Shown here one piece after another: positions 1 to 10,503 of a stretch of DNA of 42,681 bases. Position numbers and translations under genes: made by a program. This DNA is from Cylindrodendrum hubeiense (taxonomy: Eukaryota; Ascomycota; Sordariomycetes; Hypocreales; Nectriaceae): NCBI GenBank assembly GCA_014621425.1, contig JAANBB010000357.1:1-42681 (forward strand), written 5' to 3'. Within the stretch, counting starts at the first letter, position 1; every line of letters begins with the position of its first letter. The notes beneath the pieces are model-generated. The model ran no database searches, had not been told where the DNA came from, and saw only the letters and a list, made by a program, of their open reading frames with translations.

Positions 1-539
1 CGCCACTAACAAACCGATGTCGAACTGGATCTTAGATCCCGAAGACGAAGCCGAAGCCCAAGTCCCAGCGATCAATTGATCCCTTGGAAGTGCCGTCGCG
101 TGGAGCATAATACTAATCCACTAAGTCCATCATACTAACCGAGTCCATTATGCCCTTCGAGTCACCGTATCGAGTGCGACGCCGATCTATTGATGATTTA
201 AGGCGACCTGATGGCACTATCGCGACATGACTAAGACGATCTGGTGGTATTATCGTAATATAGCATGATTCTGATTGCTTGTAGTTGAGCTGAGAATTCA
301 AATACGAGAGATTGAAATTATACTATCTTGATATAATAGTAGCGGAATGTTGCAGTCACGGACTTGATATGGGTATAATAGCTGTTAGTCAAGCTGGCTT
401 CACCGCCTTTGATTGTGTGTATATGTGGAGACCTTTTTTTTTGAGTTAATAAGGATTGTAGAAAAAGTTATGTCCGTGTAAGATCATGCCCGTATAGTAA
501 AAAGTCATGCCCCTCTAGTAATTGCTATATAATAACTAA
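1..539. other. TE-flanking sequence, no supported gene
   Basis: This stretch is of mixed composition and becomes abruptly AT-rich near 500. The longest frame (113-301, minus) encodes an unrecognised 62-residue stretch with no motif. It may be the edge of another transposon copy or the upstream flank of the gypsy relic. I searched by eye for a copy of the sequence found after 5350, which would be an LTR pair, and saw only a short, unconvincing similarity. Confidence 0.4.
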
Positions 540-1539
540 GATTATAAAATATATACTATAGAAACCTAGATAGAATTCTTATATATTAACTATATAATTT
601 AGTATAACTTTAACTTTAAAAATAAAAAAGATATTAATAAGTTTAACTAAATTTAGAAAATTAAACTAGATTAATAGAACTTCTAAGGATAATAAGTCTA
701 AAGGATAGGAAAATTATTATTATTAAACTTAAGATAAGGATTAATTTCTAGTTAAGGAAATAATTACTATTACTTATAGAAGAATAACAAATACATATAA
801 TAATCAAGGAAGTAAAACCACCCCTAGAAAAGATTCTAGACATAATATAAAGAACAGGGAAAAGAAAGACCCTGGAAATACTAATATAAGTTTAAGGAGT
901 AAAACTTATTATAATAATAAATAGTAGAGTAAAAGGTAATTATATTAATCCCGAAGTAATTAATATACTTGAGCTATTATAGAAAAATAAGGAAAAATTA
1001 TATTTAGTATAGAATCTTAAAGAAGGCTTCTTTTAGTATAATAATAGATAGATTAACTAGATAGTTCTATACTTAAAGGTTTTTATTAATAGAAAGAATT
1101 AAGGAATTTCCTTTAATATTCTATTAATTTAATAGTATTATCTTATTCTTAAGTATTTATAGCTTGAGAAATATAACCTGGATATTAACTAAAAGATTAG
1201 TTAAGTATAAATTAATTTTAATAATATATTCTCTAATATTAATAAATATAACTTAGAAAAAGAGAGATCTTAAACCTTATCTAATAATAATAAAGATTAT
1301 AAAATAGAGAATAAGAAATCTCCCTCTATATCCCCTAAGAAAATATAATATAAATACTATAAAGGATAGAAATAATAACTCTAATAAGTTATTAGTTAAG
1401 TTTAATAATAATTTATATAATTAAATAAAGATCTTAAAGAAATAAAGAAAATACTTAAAAAAGAACACTTAAAGAATATATTAGTATAATATTAAATTTA
1501 TAAAGTTCTCTTTAAGAAAGAACTTAAAATTAGATTACT

Positions 1540-2830
1540 AGAATTCAGTTAATAAAATTATAAAATTAAACTAAAAGATAGAATAAGTCTTATATTCTAT
1601 CTTATATTTAACCTAATAATTATATAACTTAATATACTTAAAGAGTATATTAAAAATATATTTAAGAAAGGATTTATATAAATATTTAAATTCTCTATTA
1701 GTTATTTAATTATATTTATTTTAAAGAAAAATAGTAAGCTCTAATTAGTTATAGATTATAGATAGTTAAATAATATTATCCTAAAAGATTAAATATTATT
1801 TCTATTTATTATAGAACTTAAAGATTATCTTTATAATAAAAAGATCTTTATAGTCCTTAATCTAAAAAGTATATATAACCTTATCTGAATTAAGGAAAAA
1901 TATAAATAGAAAATTATATTTAAGATAAAGTTTAGACTTTTTAAATATTTTATAATACCCTTTAATCTTATTAATATCTTAATAATATTCTAATAAATAA
2001 TTAATAATATATTATAAGAATATCTAGATATCTTTATTATATATTATTAGATAATATNNTTATCTTNTTAGATATCCTAGAAGAATATATANTATATATT
2101 TATATAATACTAAAAGTATTATAAGAATACTAAACTCTTAGTTAAATTAAATAAGAGTAATTTTTATATTTAAGAAATTAAATTTCTAGGATATATAATC
2201 TTCTATAATTAGATTAAGATAGATCTTAAGAAAATTATAGTAATTAATAAATAGCTATAATTAAAATACCTAAAGAATATTTAATTATTCCTAGGATTTA
2301 TAAATTATTATTAATAATTCCTTAAAAACTTTAGTAAATATATTATATTATTAATATAATTTATAAAAAAGAAGAACTATTTTAATAGGATATTATCATA
2401 GAAAAAATATTTAATATAATTAAGGAAATAATCCTAAATAAACTAGTTCTAATTATATTTAACCTAAATAGATAAGTTAAACTTGAAATTAACTTTTTAG
2501 ACTTTACTTAAGGTACTTAGATTAGATAAAGAGATAATATAGAAATACTATATCCTATTACTTTCTTCTTATATAAATATTATAATATTAAATTTAATTA
2601 TCCTATCTATAATAAAGAATTTCTTATAATAATTAATATATTTAAAGAATTTAGATATTATCTTCTTAGAAATAAATATAAAGTTAAGATCTTTACTAAT
2701 CACAAGAATATCTTATACTTTATTACTATCTAATAACTCAGTAAATAATAGCTTAGATATACTAAATATCTATTTAAGTTTAATTATATTATTATCTATA
2801 TTAAAAGCATAGAGAATAGCTATATAGATA
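1540..2830 (+). pseudogene. Degraded gypsy reverse transcriptase and RNase H
   Basis: The translated plus strand keeps the skeleton of a Ty3/gypsy reverse transcriptase. There is a leader resembling ILKEYI..FKKGFI (about 1639-1680), then VIDYR.LNN (about 1748), then IFIVLNLKSIYNL (about 1845-1890), where the family has a catalytic Asp before LKSAYN and this copy has Asn. The YLDD box near 2050 reads LDN after a probable 1-nt deletion. RNase H follows with KLEIN..DF (about 2476), YPITFF, NYPIYNKEFL and KVKIFTNHKNILYF (about 2690-2725), where the expected TDH is TNH. Catalytic losses are Asp-to-Asn, as expected from G-to-A transitions. Many internal stops make this a pseudogene; family assignment is firm, exact borders are not. 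Confidence 0.8.
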
Positions 2831-3359
2831 CTATTAGCTAATAACCTAACTTTAATAAAGGTAAGGTCTAAACTAATAATTAGATCTTAAGTTTTAATAT
2901 AAAAGAATACCTAGAATAATAATATATTATTATTATATAAAAGATAAGACTAAAACCTGAATACCTTTAGTAGATTTAAGAAATAGGCCCTATAATAGAT
3001 TTTATAGATTAATATTAAGGAAAGATAGGAAAAGTCAGATATTAGAATAGATATATTATTATTCTAGAAGGATTAGAATATAAGATAGTAAAAGATATTT
3101 ATAAAGACAGACTATATAATAGTAATACTAATACCCTATATAATAAGGTTATAGAGATATATAATATATATAGTCTTACTAATACTATTAAATATATTAT
3201 CTAATACTATAATAAATATACATTAAGTAGAACTATTAGTATAATATTTCAAGTTAAATCTAATAATCTATTATACTAATAAATCTAGAAGTTTAATAAT
3301 AAGCTATTACTAAAAGATAAGAGTAAGAAACTCTAAATACTAGAAGACCTATACCTTAA

Positions 3360-4110
3360 CTTAATATAGGAAGTTTATAAACACTCCCTATATAGATATT
3401 AAGAGATTAATAAAACTCTTAATAGAGTTAAATTAATATATTAATTTCCTAAGATAAAGAAAATAGTATAGGATATTATCAGTTAATATAACTTATATTA
3501 TAAGTCTATTATAAAATAACACAAATTATATAGAGAATTATAATCTCTCCTAGTTATTAAATAATCCTAGGATTTTATTATAATAGACTTTATTATTAAA
3601 CTATCCCTATCTAAAAACCTAATCACAGATATCTTCTATAATAATATTCTAGTTATTATTAATAGATTTATAAAATTTTCCTATTTTATACCCTACTAGG
3701 AATTAATAGATATTAAATAATTTACTTATATATTTCTATAGAATATTATTAATATTTATAGATTACTTTTAGAAATACTCTCTAATAGAGGACTTCTATT
3801 TATATCTAAATTCTAGTAAGTCTTAATATTATATATAGGATTAAATTATTAACTTATTATTATTTAAAGATCCCAGGTAGATAGCTAAATAGAATAAATA
3901 AATTAAATATTAGAATAATATCTTTATTATTATATTAATTATAAATAAGATAATTAGGTTAAAAAGTTCCTAATTATATAACTAAACTATAATATAATTA
4001 AAAATAAAAGTATAAAGCTTATTCTAGTATTTACTAATTTTAGATTTAATATTAAAGCCTATAAAGTAAGTTAATCTAGTTTAGTTAACCTTAAAGTAAT
4101 CCTTATATTA
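3360..4110 (+). pseudogene. Degraded gypsy integrase core
   Basis: This segment translates to a typical Ty3/gypsy integrase. A zinc-binding N-terminal region is traceable at about 3370-3540 (H..H then a YNLYYKSI region where the paired Cys codons have been lost). The catalytic core starts with WDFIIIDFI.KL near 3565, retaining the first Asp. The second catalytic position reads SNRG at about 3780 instead of SDRG, again Asp to Asn. The third catalytic Glu sits before INQILEQYL near 3890 once the TAA stops are read as Gln. A Tyr-Asn motif near 3990 (LNYNIIKNKS) follows as in the family. Multiple stops show it is not functional. Confidence 0.78.
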
Positions 4111-4452
4111 GAATAATTTAAGAATCTATATTAAGAAATAAAAATAGAACTTAAATTTATTAGATCCCAGATAAAAAAATACTATAATCTAAAATAGATA
4201 AAAGAACTATCCTTTTTAAAAGGAGATATAATTTACCTTATTATAAAAAATATTATAATAATATATATAAATAAAAAACTAGATTATAAATATATTAGAC
4301 CTTATAAAATTCTATAAAAAATATCAAAAAATAACTATAAATTAGATTTATTATTAAAAGTTAGATTCCACCTAGTTTTCTATATCTTATTATTTAAGAT
4401 AGTTAAAGATACAATTCACATTAAGTTCGGTAACAAACCTAAGACTAAAGTC

Positions 4453-4620
4453 AATAACCCAGAAGAATATAAAGTTAAGGAAATCTATAAGACAAGAATT
4501 ATCAACAGAAAAACAGAATATCTCATAAAATAGAAAAACTACCTAGACAGTGAAAATATATAAGAACTACCTAAAAACCTTACTTATATATAATACCTTC
4601 TAAAAGAGTTTTACTAAATA
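4453..4620 (+). pseudogene. Degraded integrase-tail chromodomain
   Basis: At the end of the pol frame, about 56 codons match the chromodomain of fungal chromoviruses: EEYKVKEIYKTRIIN, then TEYLIK, a TAG at the expected Trp, then KNYLDSEN, another stop at the expected Trp, and ELPKNL. In the family this domain reads methylated histone tails and directs integration to heterochromatin. Both stops fall exactly where the aromatic-cage or core Trp codons (TGG) are expected, consistent with G-to-A RIP mutations. Its presence places the element in the chromovirus lineage. Confidence 0.75.
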
Positions 4621-5350
4621 TAATACTAGAAGACTCACATAAAAGATTAAGCCCATTAAATATGCCCAAACCTAAAGACAACCAGTTAATATTACCAGGA
4701 ATATATATAGACTATAAGTCCTAAACCATAGTCTACTCCTGGGCATCCAACACCCAAACCAATCTATTCTCTTTATCCAACCCTTAAAGACCTTAACATA
4801 CTATCTTAAAGCACTTCACCTTCACCTTCCCCCACATTTTACAAAGCCAGTCCAACCAACCTACAGCAATCACCATTCACGACTACAATACGGCTAGCTC
4901 ACCATAAAGCTTTAACAAATCATCACTCACCTCACCCTCATCATTCTCAAGCTTCTTCTCTTATTTAACTAACTTTATCACTAAAAACCACATCAGCACT
5001 AATAAAAACAAAGACATAAACAGAGAAACCCACAAGTAAAAGCCACCCAAGTACCATCACATATCTTACAACCCTTAATACACTCACTATATCGCGCAGA
5101 ATTATCAGACATAAGACAGCACTTTCCACTTCGAAAACACCTTATATATAGTATATTAGCTAAATCCCCCATCACGGCGACAGTAAAAGACAAAGCATTA
5201 GATTCGGTATCTTTGCAAAGTGAAGTTTTGGACACGCGGCTAGATATTATATTAACATAATATCCCAAATATTTACAGAAACAAGTTATACTAACCAGAA
5301 GAAATAAAATAGTTAGCCTAATAATATGGCCTTAGGACAAGACTAATAGA

Positions 5351-6772
5351 GGGGAGATATCATATTATGGCCCATATAGTAACCAGGCAGTCACTACCGG
5401 TAGTAATTCATAACCCACTTTTTTCTTTCATTTACTACAGGCCAGATATATTAGACCAATTATGTAAGGAGCGACACACTAGAGACCGACAGCGCTCCAG
5501 GAGCGCATCACTCTATAGATCACGGCACTCCATCACTTAGTCACTCCACTAATTATATATACAAACTATTTCACTTTAGATAGATACACTCCTTAGCTAT
5601 TAATAGACTTAATTACACAGACACTCCTATTTGCATATTATCAGACCCCATGATCCCTTTACTCAGTATATATCCTGGTCCACTTGGATCATACCCCAAT
5701 ATATTCCTGCCTACCCTATACCTTCACCTGTATATAGTAGCTAGAACATCACATGTGATACTTTTGATCTTTTTTGTATAGTGGTGATTGTTAATCTTGT
5801 AGATATATATTTGTATCTTATCTATTTCTGTAATTATTATAGTGGTGGCTTCTATAGTTATCTCAGATCCTCTGGTCTGTATATGCTTGGTCTCGAGGAA
5901 GTTAAAGGTTAGCAGTGTTAGAAGAGTCTTGAAAGGTAGGGGGTTCGTAACTTCGGGATTAATATAGTCCTAGAGGTGTAGGGATTTTACTTTCGAGATG
6001 AATAGTCCCTTCTATTGTTGTTAATCAGTAGATCTAGTTAGCATGACTTTCTAGGTCTTGGAGGCCGAGGAATTTATTATCTTTATCGTGATTGGATTTA
6101 TTGTCTTCCTGTGTGTTCGATCGGAAGATTGAGACTCTTAATTATTGGACATATGACCTAGTAATTAAGGGGTTACGGACCGAGTTACTGTGTATTACAT
6201 AGCGGGAAATTGATGTATTTGAGGGGCCCAAATAGGGTAATTAAATTGATAATAATAATAGCGTTATGACTGTTATTTCTGACTGCTTGTATCGCGTTGA
6301 CTATGATCATGATGTCTGCCCTTCTGGGCCCCCGAGGCTGTGATGCCCGACCCCTCTTTCCTTAGTCATCCCGGCCGGACTGTCTCGTCGGTCCGACACA
6401 TCTCGAAATCACGTGCAGGATTAATATCCCTCCACGCGAGCCGAGATTGCGATCCCTCTTCCTCTTCCATCTAACAATTAAGCGGCCCTATTTGACCTAT
6501 TACTTCGAGCCCGGCATCCGTCAGCGGATATCCAGGGCGCAGCCCGACGACTGCAATAGCAACCGATTTTTGAAGGGAACCAGGGGGAAACCGCGTTCGA
6601 AGCTGCTGTGCAGCGCGGCGCGTCTTCAAGCCCGGGCTTGCGACCGAACCTTCCGACTACCGAAAAGAGAGAAAAGAAAAAGACAAAGGAGAGGGGAAAA
6701 TGAATGAATGAATATGAGATCTGGGGCAGAAGCGGCTGTCACCGCGACTTCCGGGGGGTTCGAGACGGGGTC
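5351..6772. other. Inter-element region with possible LTR and LINE 3' tail
   Basis: The first part (5351-5960) has a composition expected of an LTR or 3' tail of the gypsy relic, but no matching partner was found at its 5' side. About 5780-6150 contains a mutated minus-strand frame, listed separately. From about 6300 the sequence switches to GC-rich. Because it lies immediately downstream of the minus-strand LINE RNase H, 6300-6772 is probably the LINE 3' untranslated region, including a short GAAT tetranucleotide run near 6701. I did not find a clear poly-A or tandem-repeat tail or a target-site duplication. Confidence 0.4.
5778..6150 (-). pseudogene. Unrecognised RIP-mutated frame
   Basis: One minus-strand frame runs for about 100 codons with roughly half a dozen TAG, TGA or TAA codons and no frameshift. 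It reads like protein: NKFLGLQDLE, LTTIEGTIHLESKIPTP, SYEPPTFQDSSN. The stops are compatible with C-to-T changes in CAG, CAA, CGA or TGG. It may be the N-terminal gag-like part of a different retroelement lying antisense to the gypsy copy, but I recognise no diagnostic motif such as a zinc knuckle. Function is unknown. Confidence 0.35.
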
Positions 6773-9700
6773 TTAGCGATGATGGGGGCAGATTTCCTGG
6801 AAGAAGTGTGCTGCCTCTATCATCGTGATGAACTCGCCGAAATCTTGTCCTATTATGCGTTTGATCGTTAGCTTCGGAAAAAGCCCCAACTTTATCCGAT
6901 GACGACGGTCAATCTTGCGACAATAGAAGGGGTGGTCGGGTGATTTCCGCTGTCTGCACGAGCAATTGAGCTCGGCTTCGTGGACAAATCTCTCGTGGTA
7001 TTTAGCAAAGTCTCCGTGACCGGAGCGAGCTGCTAGAAGGTGGCGGAGCTGCTTCCGGGGAAGCTGGAGTTCAGCTGGGCTAGAGGTCTTGGCTTCTAGC
7101 TGATAGGATTGATAAGACTCTGGGGCGTGGTCTTGCCACCAGTTCTTAAAGAGGGTTCGGGGGAGGGCTCGGGCCTTCCTCTTATTGAAGGCCAGGGACG
7201 GAGGCAGTCCGGGTGGTTCCGGAAGCTCCGTGCCTGCTTTAGCCAGCTTGTTGGCTTGCTTGTTTCCGGGGATGCCCTTGTGGCCAGGGCTCCATCGTAC
7301 TGATGTGGCCCCGTGGGCTCGTGCGATCGATTGGAACTCCAGGAATTGGGCCTGAGAGGATTCCGAGGGCTGGCCTAGTAGCCCGGCTGCTGTAGATGTG
7401 TTGTCAAGATATACGTAAATCCGTGTGCCTGGCTCTGACGAAGTCAGGCCCGTAGCGTGCCGTAGGCCCGCAAGGGTACCTGCGATTTCTGCATCGAAGA
7501 CCTCGGCAGGGCCTAGCCGACCTAGGCCCTCGCCAATATTGTGGCTATTGCGATGAATAACGTACCCGTAGTCCGCGGCTCCTCCGGAGGATCGGGACCT
7601 ATCTGAGTAGACGATGAGATCTATTGCAGCTAGGGTCTCGGTCCAGGCAAGGAAGGCGGGGATGGTGACGTCCTTCGGTTGTATGTGTAGTTGAATAGGG
7701 CTGTAATTCCTTTGCAGGAGGTGTGGCCGCGGCGAGGGCGGAAGCAGTAGGGCTGTTCGTTGCAGTCGGGTCTTGTAGATCGGCTTCTGACCTGGTCTGG
7801 GGATCGGGATCACAGTCCTAGCTGTGAGGGGATGTCTTGGATCCAGGGACTGGAGTCGGGCTGCGTGATGTAGGTGTATGGCTTCTAAGAGCTGGTCCAC
7901 TGGCGGAATGCCGCTTTCACGATAGAGAGCGGCCACAGGGGTCGTCTTCTAGATTGGAAGGATATTGCGGATACTAGTATGTAGGGCCTTTTTGAGCTGT
8001 TCGAGAAGATGTTTAAGTCTTGTGGAGATCTCGGGCCTTCTGGCCTGTAGGGACGGTGCTGTCTTATCCGGGTACTAGGCCTCGACCCTGTAGAATAAAA
8101 CAGGTAGGACGTACGCTTTGATGGCGAGGCGGATCTTATCTGGTGGTGGTCCGCGAGCTGTGTTGGCGATACCTTGTAGTAGGTTGGTGATTGCTTGGGC
8201 TTTAATAACCTATTGTTCGATATGGATTGTAAAGGATAACTTCTTGTCGAGCCACACACCCAGCCAGCGAAGGGCTCCCTTTGGGGTCTTGGTCTGCCCC
8301 TTATGGTTAATTGATGGGCTGGGGCTGCTATGTCTGCGGGAGAAGTGTATTATCTCGGTCTTTCCTGGGTCAAAGCTGATCTCGTTATTAGATCCCCAGC
8401 GTTCGATCTCTTCTATGTTAATCCCCGCTTCTTCTGTCGTCTCGCGTAGGGTCCTTCCAATGTGGATAGAGGTGATATCATTGGCATAGCCGTATTGTAT
8501 GGTTGTAATCGGGCGGAATCCGGGGTATGGCAGTGCCTTAATCTGGATCTTATAGATCGGCTCTGTATAGAGAAGAAAGAGGATCGGCGAGACAGGCGAG
8601 CCCTGTGGGAGGCCGCATTCTAGGGCAGATAGAGGCGTAACTACATCTTGGAAATGGACTCGAGCTATATGGCCAGTCATAAAAGAGGCCACCCAGCGGA
8701 CCAGCAGTTCGGGCCAGCCCTGCTGGCGGAGGCGCTGTAAGAGACGGTTCCGGAGGACCGTATCAAAGGCACCTTGGATATCCATTGTTACGAGGGTCAC
8801 GACGAGACCTCGTGCAAGGGCGGATTCGATATCGTGGATCAGGGCGGCGACGAGGTCCACAGCAGACCTCTTCGTCAGGGCTCCGGCCTGGTTCTTATAT
8901 AAGACCTTCCGATCGATCGCAATAAAGGCGAGGTGTCTGGCGACCAGTCTCTCGAGCCCCTTACTAAGGTAGGAAAGTAGGGAAATAGGCCTCCAGGTGC
9001 GGGGGGAGGAAAGGTCCCGTTTCCCGGGCTTGGGGATCATGATAACCTCCGCGCCTTTGAAGACTGTCGGATGGTGCCCTAAGCAGAGGCATCTCTCGTA
9101 GAGCCACCGAATATAGCCTCCGATAATCGGCCAGCAGGCCCGGATAATCGCTGTAGTCGCGTTGTCTGTGCCGGGAGATGTGTTTCCGGTCTTTGTCGTC
9201 ACATCTTCGGCCTCTTCGGCCGAGACCTGTATAGAAAAGGGGAGCTCTGGGACCTCGGTCGTCAGAGGGGTCCAGGGGTCTTCGATATCGTCTCCAGCGT
9301 CTAGGCGCTCGAGAGTGGCTTTGCGGAGGGCATTAGCCTTATCCTCCTGGGTCTCGAAGATCTTGTCTCCGACCTGGAGTGGCGGGGGTTGGAAGGCGCT
9401 CTGGGTCCGGACCTATCTGGCGATGCGGAAGATATCAATATTAGTCGTTGTGTTATTGATAATATCCCGCCAGAAGTCGACTTTTTCCTTCTTGACGATC
9501 TTACGGAAAGTGTCCTTAGCAAGTAACGCGGGCCCCAGCTCCTCGGGGTCCCGTCTCTTAGCTGCTTGATATTGCGTGTGGGCTTTGGTACAGTCCTTAG
9601 TCCACCAGGGCGCGGAGTGCCCGTTCTGTTATGGGTAACGGCCGATGATTCGTATCGTATCTTGCAGTAGGTCTAGTAGCTGGGCCGCTGCGGTGTCCAG

Positions 9701-10503
9701 TTCCTCGGCTGTTATTGTGGTTGTTGTGAGGAAGTCTTGCCTGAGCGAGACGACCTCGGCGAGCCGGGCTAGGTCCTCAGGATCTGAGATCCTGATCCTG
9801 CTGGGCTGTGGGGGGCTTGGTCGTGTAATCGGAAGGACGATGCTAAGGGTATAGTGATCAGAGCTAGTGGCAAGGTGGTCCTCGACTCTAGCTTGTGTGG
9901 TAGGGATATTCGAAATCGCAAGATCCAGAATATTATTAAATTTATTCGTAGGCTGGTTCGGCTGGTTTAAGATGGCCAGATTATTATTATCAATCCACGA
10001 GGCGATTGGGCCCCCTGGCTCCGATGGGGTCCAGCTTGCCAGAGTGTGTGCGAGGCATTAAAGTCTCCTGCGATGAGACAACGACCAGGGATGGTCCAGC
10101 TATCTAGGAAGTCTAGGGTCTCTAGTATCTCCGGTTGGCGATAGATATTAAGAAAAGAGATGCCGCCAGCTCGTATTAGAAGGATATCTCGGGAAGGCGT
10201 GGGCTTGAGCTGGTCGGGGTTTAGCTTGCTATGGAGGGATATGTAGGTCATGACCCTCGGGCGTGTGTCGTTTCCCTCCTAGTCAGATACTGGAGAGAAG
10301 GTTCGGTATGCGGAATGATTCTTCGTCACACAGCGATTATTCCGTGCGCTGGTCCAGGGCTCTTGGATCATTATAACATCATATCCGCTTCTGTCGGCAA
10401 GGGCTAGCGCACATTCATGCGAGGCTGGTTCCTTGCCGACATTAGCTTGGAAGATGCGCAGTGGTCTCTTGTCGGTGGTCTGTTGCGAAGGTCGTCGTCC
10501 CAT
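6773..10503 (-). pseudogene. LINE ORF2: endonuclease, reverse transcriptase, RNase H (broken)
   Basis: In translation order, the AP-endonuclease (from 10503) shows IMIQEPWT, IAGDFNASHTLW and a SSDHYTLS box near 9855, the usual catalytic signatures. The reverse transcriptase (about 9202-8210) has MIPKPGK, RPISLLSYLSKGLERL, the QAGALTKRSA region, MDIQGAFD with its catalytic Asp, and GLPQGSPVSPIL. The second catalytic motif reads YANDI where YADD or FADD is expected. RNase H (about 7936-6773) has YSDRS (family usually DGS), DAEIAG, YLDNTS and NKQANKLA where NEQADKLA is usual. A C-terminal CSC..HPFYC motif follows. Stops interrupt EN (10279), the EN-RT linker and the RT-RNase H linker. A frameshift lies near a G run at about 10015. 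It cannot encode an active enzyme as it stands. Confidence 0.87.

Larger units (their letters stand above)
540..5350 (+). mobile_element. Ty3/gypsy chromovirus relic, extremely RIP-mutated
   Basis: This is the body of an LTR retrotransposon of the chromodomain-bearing Ty3/gypsy group. Read on the plus strand, the order reverse transcriptase, RNase H, integrase, chromodomain can be followed through a very high density of stop codons, nearly all TAA or TAG where CAA, CAG or TGG would be expected. Sequence composition is extremely AT-rich up to about 4400 and then relaxes. The upstream part (540-1500) should contain gag and protease but is too degraded to recognise. A purine-rich stretch near 5349-5358 could be a polypurine tract, but I could not define either LTR, so the outer limits are approximate. 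The element is certainly inactive. Ambiguous bases at 2058-2059, 2067 and 2092 suggest a collapsed or variable repeat. Confidence 0.8.

Noticed and set aside
4999..5268. 89-codon minus-strand frame at the end of the gypsy relic
   Set aside because: Antisense to the pol tail; Cys/Ser-rich translation without a motif, and the plus strand gives a better pol-like continuation.
480..5420. Possible LTR pair suggested by GCCCGTATAGTAA near 510 and GCCCATATAGTAA near 5370
   Set aside because: Similarity is short and does not extend; not enough to call LTRs.
6447..6707. 86-codon plus-strand open frame left of the LINE
   Set aside because: Arg/Lys-rich translation without domains, lying in the probable LINE 3' untranslated region and antisense to the element.
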